In this document: piece after piece, positions 7,705 to 14,065 of the stretch
Position numbering within the stretch: position 1 is the stretch's first letter
Layout of the letters: every line of letters begins with the position of its first letter
NCBI GenBank assembly: GCA_903955385.1
Contig: CAJBNH010000169.1
Coordinates: 1 to 32,711 of the forward strand
Direction of reading: 5' to 3'
Source: an uncultured Myxococcales bacterium
Lineage (GTDB): Bacteria; Myxococcota_A; UBA9042
DNA: 32,711 nucleotides
Program-made: the position numbers and the translations under genes
Notes under the pieces: generated by a model
Database searches by the model: none
Told to the model about the DNA's origin: nothing
Seen by the model: only the letters and a program-made list of their open reading frames with translations

Positions 7705-8297
7705 ACCGCGACCGCGCCACGACGCGGTGGACGCGGCGACTAGCGCTGCTTGTGCCGCTGCTGGCCTCCACCTGTGTCTACGACGTCACGCAAGGTCAGT
7801 GCGACCTCGACCCGGAGCTCTGTTCCAACAGCGACGACTGGACCACAGTTGTGGGCTGTGCCGACGGTTTCGCGCCGCAGGTCGAGGCGGGACAGGGCGA
7901 CGAGGCGTTTTCGCCACTGCTGCCAGGCCAGCACCCGACGGTCCTCGACGACGGCTGGAACACCTACGTGACGCTGGCGGTGCGCGTTCGTGGACTGGAT
8001 CCCGCCCATCGGCGCAGTCTGGTCTCGGCCCAGGTGGTCCGGATCGAGTCCTGCACCACTGCCGCGTATTGGCAAGACAAGCCTGCCTCGTGCAAGCTGC
8101 CGTACGAGCTGTACACCTTCCAGTCGGTAGAGCAGCACGACGTCATCGTGGACGAGTCGTGGGTCACGGCCGCAGACGGCGCCCTCGTGCGCGGTGGGAT
8201 CCAGGTTCCCTACGTCGGGCTGCCGAACCGGATCCGCCTGAAGGTGACCGACGAATGCGGGCGGTCGGGTGCCGCGGTGCACGAGATCGCGCCCTAG
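7692..8297 (+). CDS. Lipoprotein of unknown function, third gene of barrel operon
   Basis: 201 aa. Lipoprotein signal ending LAST-Cys28 after an Arg-rich N-terminus. The mature part begins with a Cys-rich segment (CVYDVTQGQC, CDLDPELCSNSDDW) and continues with a probable all-beta domain that contains further Cys residues (ESCTTAAYW, KPASCKLPYEL, TDECGRSG), possibly in disulfides. No known family recognised. ATG 7692 lies 13 nt inside the end of the upstream gene and is preceded by a GGGGGCGGG tract. Its stop shares the palindrome CTAG with the stop of the convergent gene at 8294. Confidence 0.75.
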   Translation: MDVLNRDRATTRWTRRLALLVPLLASTCVYDVTQGQCDLDPELCSNSDDWTTVVGCADGFAPQVEAGQGDEAFSPLLPGQHPTVLDDGWNTYVTLAVRVRGLDPAHRRSLVSAQVVRIESCTTAAYWQDKPASCKLPYELYTFQSVEQHDVIVDESWVTAADGALVRGGIQVPYVGLPNRIRLKVTDECGRSGAAVHEIAP

Positions 8298-8773
8298 AAG
8301 GTCCAGCCCAGGGCGCCCAGCGCAAGGTTGTCGCCGTCACTGATGGCGAATTGCACCTCGGCGCTCAGGTCGCGGATGCGCACGCCCGTACCGACCGTGG
8401 CCTTGGCCGAACCCCTGAATCGCGGGCCGATCCCCTGGATCCAGCCGAGCTCGGTCAGCAGGAAAGGCCCCCGGTGATACGACGTGAAGAACACGCGCAG
8501 CCCCACCGCCACGTCGGCGACGGCCGTCTGGTCGAATCGAATCGTGTCGAGCCAGAGGACGCCGGCTCGCTGCGTCCACCACGCAAAGTCCGCGATGACG
8601 TCTTCGTGGCGGACGAGGATGCCGCCGCTTCCCCAGGTCCTGCCGATGCCCGTGGCCAGGTCCACACCCCACGAAGCCGATTCCTCCGGTCCGTAGGGGT
8701 CCTCGAATCCCGCGGCCCAGGCAGGCGTGGCCACAAGCCATGTCAGGACCAAGCACAAGTACCTCAAACGCAT
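8294..8773 (-). CDS. Outer-membrane beta-barrel-like protein
   Basis: 159 aa. Signal peptide at residues 1-21 (MRLRYLCLVLTWLVATPAWA). The mature part begins GFEDPYGPEESASWGVDLAT and has alternating strands (GGILVRHEDVIADFAWW, VAVGLRVFFTSYHRGPFLL, AKATVGTGVRIRDLSAEVQF), ending LGALGWTF. The C-terminal GWTF is shared with the 7159 gene product, so the two may be related barrels. Start ATG 8773 fits the signal peptide and has GGGAGA just upstream; the longer in-frame start at 8845 has no support and would lie above the promoter. Confidence 0.75.
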   Translation of the reverse strand: MRLRYLCLVLTWLVATPAWAAGFEDPYGPEESASWGVDLATGIGRTWGSGGILVRHEDVIADFAWWTQRAGVLWLDTIRFDQTAVADVAVGLRVFFTSYHRGPFLLTELGWIQGIGPRFRGSAKATVGTGVRIRDLSAEVQFAISDGDNLALGALGWTF

Positions 8774-8816
8774 CCGCTCTCCCCCCCAAAGATGGTCTTC
8801 GTTCCCCCACCTGTGG

Positions 8817-8845
8817 AGCTTAGGACAGGCGTCCGGGATCGACAA
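8817..8845 (-). promoter_or_regulatory. Sigma-70-like promoter of the 8773 barrel gene
   Basis: Minus strand TTGTCG (8840-8845), 17-nt spacer, TAAGCT (8817-8822). Leader of about 37 nt to ATG 8773. Confidence 0.5.
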
Positions 8846-8856
8846 ACGTCGGGGAG

Positions 8857-8885
8857 TTGGCTCGCAGGACGGTTCAGGTCATGCT
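8857..8885 (+). promoter_or_regulatory. Sigma-70-like promoter of the 8908 lipoprotein gene
   Basis: TTGGCT (8857-8862), 17-nt spacer, CATGCT (8880-8885). It is back to back with the minus-strand promoter at 8817-8845. Predicted start about 8892. Confidence 0.45.
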
Positions 8886-8907
8886 GGGGTCCGGAGGTGG
8901 GGGGACC

Positions 8908-9297
8908 ATGCGGAGAGCGAATTCAAAGCGTATGCAGGTGCGAGCGGGGACAATCGCGGCGGCGCTGTGCGTCGTGGCGGCACAAGGGTGCATCCACTTC
9001 TGGAAGCCGGTGCCGCTTGGGCAGTTGCCGCGCCTCGTGGCAGAAGACCAGCCCCGCGTCCGCCTGAAGCTTCGGAATGGAGCCGACCTCGAGTCGCAGG
9101 CGACGGCCGTGCAGGACGACCAGCTCGTCGTGGCCCATCCTCGACTGGGAGAGACCTGGTTGCGGGTCGATCTGGCGGACATCCGCAAGGCCGACGTCGA
9201 GCGCGTACATCCGGGTTGGACGGGCCTCGCGTGGCTCGGCGGAACCGCGGCGGTGGTCGCAGTCCTCTTCATTCAGGCCATCTCGCAGATCCACTGA
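8908..9297 (+). CDS. Small lipoprotein with C-terminal membrane helix
   Basis: 129 aa, family not recognised. Lipoprotein signal with Cys28 (AAQGC), a short beta-rich middle (RVRLKLRNGADLESQATAVQ, VVAHPRLGETWLRVDLADI) and a hydrophobic C-terminal helix (LGGTAAVVAVLFIQAIS) close to the end. The middle part looks like a compact strand pair of the kind seen in small envelope lipoproteins with an RNG motif; this is only a resemblance. ATG 8908 has GGAGG 10 nt upstream and follows the promoter; a second ATG at 8932 is possible. A lipid anchor plus a terminal helix is an odd topology: it could bridge two leaflets or sit in one membrane. Confidence 0.7.
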   Translation: MRRANSKRMQVRAGTIAAALCVVAAQGCIHFWKPVPLGQLPRLVAEDQPRVRLKLRNGADLESQATAVQDDQLVVAHPRLGETWLRVDLADIRKADVERVHPGWTGLAWLGGTAAVVAVLFIQAISQIH

Positions 9298-9434
9298 CAC
9301 CCGGTGCCCGATCCCAGTTGTCCGCCCGGCCTGCGATTCACAGCGCCGTCAGGAACAGCGCGGGCCGGAACTCGTTGGCGACGACCCGACAAATTCCACC
9401 CATCCGCACTGGCAACCGCCCCAGACGATCCTGC

Positions 9435-9440
9435 TAGACT
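9435..9440 (+). promoter_or_regulatory. Possible -10 element of the 9527 operon
   Basis: TAGACT in the same context (CTGCTAGACT) as the -10 before 3676. The best -35 is TGGCAA 19 nt upstream, so the promoter is weak or activator-dependent. Predicted leader about 80 nt. Confidence 0.35.
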
Positions 9441-9526
9441 AGCCGAGGATCGAGCGCCGCCCCCCCGCCTCGCCTGTCCGTCGGCAGCACCCAGGGGCGG
9501 GCGGCAGACTCGCCAGCGGAGGCCCG

Positions 9527-10618
9527 ATGACGTTGCGTACCTGCCTGTTCTGCCTGCTGTTCGCGACCGCAACCGGCTGCAGCGAGCCCTCGACCCCCGC
9601 CGACACGACCAGCGCGTCCGACGTCGTCCAAGACACCGAGACCGACACCGTGTCCGACGTGCCGACCGACGCAGTCCCCGAAGTCCTGCCCGATGTCCCG
9701 CCCGACATCGCCCCCGACACGTCGGTGACCCCGGTGTGGGGCTGGATCTCGGTCATCGAGTGGAACGACACGTGCGACCAATGGAATTTGAAGACGAAGT
9801 GGTTGGGTGGCGTACGTGCCCAATTCGCGACCGAGCCGTCGTGGCCGCGGGCGCTGCCTCACACGCTCGGCTTCATGAAGCCGGTGGCCACCGTCGGCAA
9901 CTGCACGCTGTACGACCCCGGCTTGATGACCGAAAAGTGCATGACCGATTGCCTGTGCCTCGACAAGGGCATCGAGTGCTACAACGCCGATGAGACCGAG
10001 CGCTGGTGTGGCGACGACGAGATGTGCGTCGAGTCGGACCTGGACTTTCACGGCATCTGCCAGGCGTTGCCCGCGCACTATTCGGTCGGCACCTTGTCGC
10101 TGCAGGGGTTGAAGCAGCCACTGGCCCTGACGCCCGACGAGTTCGACCGCTACATGGCCCCCCAACTCACCAATCCCGACGACCTGTTCGACAAGGGCGA
10201 CGTCATCACCGCGACGACCTCGGGCGGCGACCTGCCGCCGATGACCTTCACGGCCAAGGGCGTGGCGCCGCTGGACCTGATCACGACCGACATCGAGCGA
10301 CCCAAGGGGGCGGGCAAGGCCGTGCTGGTCAAGTGGAAGACGGCCGACCCGGACGCCCGCGTGCAGGTGGCCATCCAGGCTGGCTCGCATGACCCCAATC
10401 CGCTGGCGGCGACCATCCTGTGCGACGTGCCCGACAGCGACGGTCAGGTGTCCATCGACGGTTCGCTGTTCGACAAGGCGCACGTGTTGTCGTGCAACGG
10501 CCAGTGGCTGCAGAAATGCAGTCGGGTCACGCGGTACACGCGGGACCGGCACTTGGCGGGGGGCAAGGAGGTCGAGCTGTTCGTTGGCAGTGCCCGCAAC
10601 CTGAAGGTGCTGTGGTGA
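9527..10618 (+). CDS. Asp-rich-tether lipoprotein paired with dikinase-like gene
   Basis: 363 aa. Lipoprotein signal with Cys18 (ATGC), then a long Asp/Thr/Val/Pro tether (about residues 19-65). The folded part has a Cys-rich segment around 125-170 (NCTLYDPGLMTEKC, CLCLDKGIECYN, RWCGDDEMC), probably disulfide bonded. A beta-rich C-terminal domain follows (AVLVKWKTADPDARVQVAIQ, ending RNLKVLW). No known family recognised. ATG 9527 has GGAGG 4 nt upstream. Its TGA overlaps the GTG start of the dikinase-like gene by 4 nt, so the two are translationally coupled and probably act together in the envelope. Confidence 0.8.
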   Translation: MTLRTCLFCLLFATATGCSEPSTPADTTSASDVVQDTETDTVSDVPTDAVPEVLPDVPPDIAPDTSVTPVWGWISVIEWNDTCDQWNLKTKWLGGVRAQFATEPSWPRALPHTLGFMKPVATVGNCTLYDPGLMTEKCMTDCLCLDKGIECYNADETERWCGDDEMCVESDLDFHGICQALPAHYSVGTLSLQGLKQPLALTPDEFDRYMAPQLTNPDDLFDKGDVITATTSGGDLPPMTFTAKGVAPLDLITTDIERPKGAGKAVLVKWKTADPDARVQVAIQAGSHDPNPLAATILCDVPDSDGQVSIDGSLFDKAHVLSCNGQWLQKCSRVTRYTRDRHLAGGKEVELFVGSARNLKVLW

Positions 10619-12792
10619 GGGACGAGTTGAACTGCAGGGCACACGCGGGGTTGGGCCCGATCGCGGCCGTCCTGTGCGTGCTGGCGGTGGCCTGCACCGA
10701 GTCGCCAGCATCGCCCGACGCGGACACGTCGGTGGACTTCGACGCGACCTCGTTCTCGGTCTGCGACCCTGCCGACCCGCACCCGATGGGGCCTGCCTGC
10801 TCGACTTTGGTGCAGACGGCCGCCGAATTCGACGCGTTGGCCAAGGCACCCACGGGTGTGAAGTATTGGTCCCGCGCGACGAAATACATGGTGCCGGCGC
10901 TGGACGACCCGGCGCTCGTGCCCCCCCTGATCCAGAATGCGTTTCGTTATCCCATGCACATGGAGTTTCTAACTTCACTGGTATTTCCGGGATTATCGCA
11001 GAGTGCCTACATGGCCATGGTGACCCAGCGGGCCACGCGAAAATACTATGCCGGCAATTTGGTGCGGATCGACGACCCGACCGCGGGGACGTTGTACGGC
11101 TTCACCGCCTACACCTCTGGAGGGCTGGCCGGCGCGTTGGAGCCCGTCGAAGCTCGCCACATCCGCGACGCCTTGCAGACGGTGTTCACCGCCGGGCCGC
11201 TCGCCTTCACCTTCGAGCCGTACGACGCCGCTGGACCGAAGAAGGCCAAGTCCTGGATCGACCCTGGCGTGCCCGTCTATTTCGCCGAACACGATGACGT
11301 GAAGGTCGAGGTCTACACCGCCGGCACCGCCTATGGCCGCGTGCGGCGCTATTCGCTCGACGCCTTCGAAAAGGCCGACGCGGCGGGTTTGCTGACTTAT
11401 CGCGACTTGGCCGTCGTCGACTCGGTGCCGTTTGACGTGGTCAACATCGTGGCCGGGCTGGTGACGGGCGGGCGGCAGTGGGAGCTGACCCACGTCAACG
11501 TGCGTCTGGCGCGCCGGGGGACGCCCAACCTGTTTGTGGACGCGGCCTTGGACACCCTCGCGCCTTGGGACGGTCAGTGGGTGCGCCTGGACGCCCGCAA
11601 GAAGACGGGCGACGAAAAGGTCGACGTGTACACCGTCACGCCCGCGACAGAGGCGGAGACTGACGCGTGGTGGGCCGAGCACCGCCCCAAGCTTGACCAC
11701 GTGCCTGCGATCGACAAGGCGTACGGAGGTTTGGACGCGCTGACGGCGATGGACACGGCGAACCAGACCGTGCCGTTGGTCACGCGCTTTGGCGGCAAGG
11801 CGACCAACCTGGCCAAGCTGTACGCGTTCTTGGCCGCCGAGCACCAGGTGCCGGGCTTCGGTATTCCGTTTGCGCCGTTCGAGGCCTTTCTCGACGCCAA
11901 CACCGTGCTCGACGCGCGCCAGAGTCCGCCTGAGGTCGTGACCCTGCGCAAGTACGTGCAGCGCCTGGCGATCGACCCCAAGATGGCGGCGGATCCCGCG
12001 TACCGCAAGTCGGTCCTGGCCGGACTGCGGGCGGCCATCGAGGCGGGACAGGTGCCGGCGCCACTGGTGCAGCAACTGGTCCAGCGCATCACCCAGATCT
12101 TTGGCGCGGCGAACGTGCGGGTGCGCTTCCGCTCGTCGTCCAACGTCGAGGATGGCCTGCAGTTCTCGGGCGCCGGCCTGTACGACTCCCAGACGGTCTG
12201 CGCGGCCGACTCGGTGGGCGGTGGCAGCGGCGGCGTCAGCGCGTGCGACCCGGCACAGGGCAAGCGCGACATCGAGCGGGGACTGCGCAAGGTGTGGGCG
12301 AGCCTCTACAGCGACAAGGCGTGGCAAGAGCGCGACTGGTACCAGGTGCCGCAAGATCAGGTGGGGATGGCGATTCTGGTGTCTTTGGGCTTTCCCGATG
12401 AGGTGGCCAATGGCGTGGCGTTCACCGGCGACCCGTCAGACGCGGCTGAGACGCGCTATCTGGTCAACGCGCAGGTCGGCGACGAGTCGGTCGTCAGCAA
12501 CGACGCGAGCAAGGTGCCCGAAAAGGACCTGCTTGGGCTGACCGACGGCAAGGTGACGGCCATCGTGCGCGCGCGCAGCTCGTCGCTGGCCGAACCGGGG
12601 GTGCCGGTGCTGACCGACGCGCAACTCACGCTGTTGGGCGAGCAAATGGCAGCCATCGCCAAGGCCTATCCGCTGGATCTGGAGGGGCACGACCCCGCGG
12701 AAATCCTGTTCGATCTCGAGTTCAAGGTGCAGGCAGGTACCGGGCTGCTGAAATTCAAGCAGATCCGACCCTTTCTTCGCGTATTGCCGTGA
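10615..12792 (+). CDS. Lipid-anchored dikinase-like protein (phosphohistidine + ATP-grasp)
   Basis: 725 aa. An export signal ends in lipidated Cys27 (LAVAC), placing the protein outside the cytoplasm. Around residue 293 the segment ELTHVNVRLARRGTP resembles the catalytic-His swivelling domain of PEP-utilising enzymes, closest by eye to glucan water dikinase (LSHVSVRAR). The C-terminal half is a PEP/pyruvate-dikinase ATP-grasp domain (PPDK_N type): FGGKATNLAKL with Lys395, RFRSSSNVEDGLQFSGAGLY with Glu512-Asp513, and a C-terminal metal/ATP motif ending FKQIRPF. Domain order (His domain, then ATP-grasp) matches glucan water dikinase, not PEP synthase, and no PEP/pyruvate barrel is present. Start GTG 10615 overlaps the upstream TGA and has AAGGT nearby. 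Family proteins transfer the ATP beta-phosphate via His; the acceptor here is unknown, and ATP supply outside the cell is a puzzle. Confidence 0.8.
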   Translation: MRDELNCRAHAGLGPIAAVLCVLAVACTESPASPDADTSVDFDATSFSVCDPADPHPMGPACSTLVQTAAEFDALAKAPTGVKYWSRATKYMVPALDDPALVPPLIQNAFRYPMHMEFLTSLVFPGLSQSAYMAMVTQRATRKYYAGNLVRIDDPTAGTLYGFTAYTSGGLAGALEPVEARHIRDALQTVFTAGPLAFTFEPYDAAGPKKAKSWIDPGVPVYFAEHDDVKVEVYTAGTAYGRVRRYSLDAFEKADAAGLLTYRDLAVVDSVPFDVVNIVAGLVTGGRQWELTHVNVRLARRGTPNLFVDAALDTLAPWDGQWVRLDARKKTGDEKVDVYTVTPATEAETDAWWAEHRPKLDHVPAIDKAYGGLDALTAMDTANQTVPLVTRFGGKATNLAKLYAFLAAEHQVPGFGIPFAPFEAFLDANTVLDARQSPPEVVTLRKYVQRLAIDPKMAADPAYRKSVLAGLRAAIEAGQVPAPLVQQLVQRITQIFGAANVRVRFRSSSNVEDGLQFSGAGLYDSQTVCAADSVGGGSGGVSACDPAQGKRDIERGLRKVWASLYSDKAWQERDWYQVPQDQVGMAILVSLGFPDEVANGVAFTGDPSDAAETRYLVNAQVGDESVVSNDASKVPEKDLLGLTDGKVTAIVRARSSSLAEPGVPVLTDAQLTLLGEQMAAIAKAYPLDLEGHDPAEILFDLEFKVQAGTGLLKFKQIRPFLRVLP

Positions 12793-12807
12793 ATTGCCCG
12801 TCTCCAA

Positions 12808-13113
12808 CTACCTCGACCGTCGCGCGTGCTCGCGCCGCATGAACAGGTACAGCCCCTCGACCTTGCCGCGCGCCCACGGTGTCTTGCGCAGGAATTTCAG
12901 GCTGGAACCCATGCTCGGGTCCGACGAGAAGCAACGTGCCGGGATCTGCTTGGCCAGCCCCTCCCAGCCAAAATGCGTTACGAGCGCACGCAGCATCATC
13001 TCCAGCGTCACGCCGTGCAGCGGGTTGTTCTTCTGCTGGGTGGTGTGCGTCAGGTCCGGCGCAGGGGTCTCGGGCGGCGGTTGCACGGGCGTGGGGGCGT
13101 CGGGTTCTTGCAT
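12808..13113 (-). CDS. VF530 family protein (DUF2132)
   Basis: 101 aa. The conserved VF530/DUF2132 core is plain: NNPLHGVTLEMMLRALVTHF, GWEGLAKQIPARCFSSDPS and SSLKFLRKTPWARGKVEGLY. This small helical fold is described as DNA-binding-like but its role is not settled. A Pro/Thr-rich N-terminal tail of about 35 residues precedes the core. ATG 13113 has GAAGGAA 5 nt upstream and a promoter at 13152-13179. It is convergent with the dikinase-like gene (15 nt apart). Confidence 0.88.
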   Translation of the reverse strand: MQEPDAPTPVQPPPETPAPDLTHTTQQKNNPLHGVTLEMMLRALVTHFGWEGLAKQIPARCFSSDPSMGSSLKFLRKTPWARGKVEGLYLFMRREHARRSR

Positions 13114-13151
13114 GGCTTCCTTCGCAAGGCCGCCGGACGACCGCGGCGCGG

Positions 13152-13179
13152 AGTATGGTCCCCGGCGGCAGGGGGTCAA
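13152..13179 (-). promoter_or_regulatory. Sigma-70-like promoter of the VF530 gene
   Basis: Minus strand TTGACC (13174-13179), 16-nt spacer, CATACT (13152-13157); leader about 32 nt. Confidence 0.55.
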
Positions 13180-13212
13180 GGACGACCGGGACGCGAACCG
13201 CAGCAGCTTGCG

Positions 13213-13956
13213 TCAGTCCAGCCTCGCGCCCTTGGCCTTGTAGTACGCCGCCAGCCCGGCTCGTTTCAACTTGGCGAACATGGGGACGATGCCAGCCGTC
13301 CAGCCACGTGCCTCCGTCCCGCGGGTGGCAAGGTAGTCGGCGTACTGTCGGTCGTAGTCCGCCAAGTGATTCCGCATGGTTGCGTCGTCGGGATAGCGGT
13401 CGCGCAGCAGCACGGAGGCCAGAGGCAGGCGAGGTCGGGGCAGCGGGTCCTCGGCCGGAACGCCGATGCACATGCCGAACAGGGGGTAGACGCCCTGTGG
13501 CAGGCCGCCCAGCAGCGCATCGACCTCCTCGAGCTGGTTGCGCAGGCCGCCGACGTAGCAGACGCCGTACCCCATGGCCTCGAACGCCACGGCGATGTTC
13601 TGGGCGAACAGGCTGGCGTCGATGGCGGCGACCAGCAGCGCCTCGAACCCGGCCTCATACGGCTGCCCGGCATCGCTGCACGCCAGACGATGGCGGTGGG
13701 TGTCGCCGCAGATGACCAGAAACGCACCGCAGCGTTCGACCATGCGCTGGTTGCCGGCCAGAGGGACCAGCGCGGCCCGCACCGTCGGGTCGGTCACTGC
13801 CATGACGCAATAGGCCTGTGCACCGGTGCTGGTCGACGCCGCTTGACCTGCGCGCACGGCAGCTTGCACGTCGGCGTCGGGAACCGCCGCATCGGTGAAA
13901 CGGCGGATCGAGCGGTGGCGCATCAGCAGGTCAAGGGTTGGCAGGGAGGAGGTCAT
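13213..13956 (-). CDS. NfsA/Frp-type FMN nitroreductase family protein
   Basis: 247 aa, the usual length of NfsA/Frp flavin reductases, which use FMN and NAD(P)H to reduce nitro compounds, quinones or flavins in the cytoplasm. Family marks: LLMRHRSIRRFTD at the N-terminus (FMN phosphate-binding RSIRxF), AGQAASTSTGAQAYCVMAVT, IDASLFAQNIAVAFEAMGYG, VCYVGGLRN, and LFGMCIGVPAEDPLPRPRLP, which is characteristic of the NfsA subgroup. Start ATG 13956 gives the standard N-terminus; the frame extends further upstream but that part would overlap the next gene. The substrate cannot be told from sequence. Single-gene unit, possibly read from an extended -10 (TGCTATCGT) about 50 nt upstream. Confidence 0.85.
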   Translation of the reverse strand: MTSSLPTLDLLMRHRSIRRFTDAAVPDADVQAAVRAGQAASTSTGAQAYCVMAVTDPTVRAALVPLAGNQRMVERCGAFLVICGDTHRHRLACSDAGQPYEAGFEALLVAAIDASLFAQNIAVAFEAMGYGVCYVGGLRNQLEEVDALLGGLPQGVYPLFGMCIGVPAEDPLPRPRLPLASVLLRDRYPDDATMRNHLADYDRQYADYLATRGTEARGWTAGIVPMFAKLKRAGLAAYYKAKGARLD

Positions 13957-14065
13957 CGTCGGGCTCGCGGCGGCCAGCAAGGTGGCCTGAGGGCGCGACG
14001 ATAGCATTCGCCGCCCTTGGTCGTCGCGTGGTTGCGGGTCAGCGGGCCGGCGTGGAGCGGGAGGT

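Noticed and set aside
9434-12354. Long minus-strand frames (9434-10978 and 10993-12354) opposite the lipoprotein and dikinase-like genes
   Set aside because: The plus-strand frames have lipoboxes, recognisable motifs and a coupled start; the minus-strand frames look like translated noise.
10615-12792. Calling the ATP-grasp protein phosphoenolpyruvate synthase or pyruvate phosphate dikinase
   Set aside because: There is no PEP/pyruvate-binding barrel, the His-like segment precedes the ATP-grasp domain, and the protein carries a lipoprotein signal.
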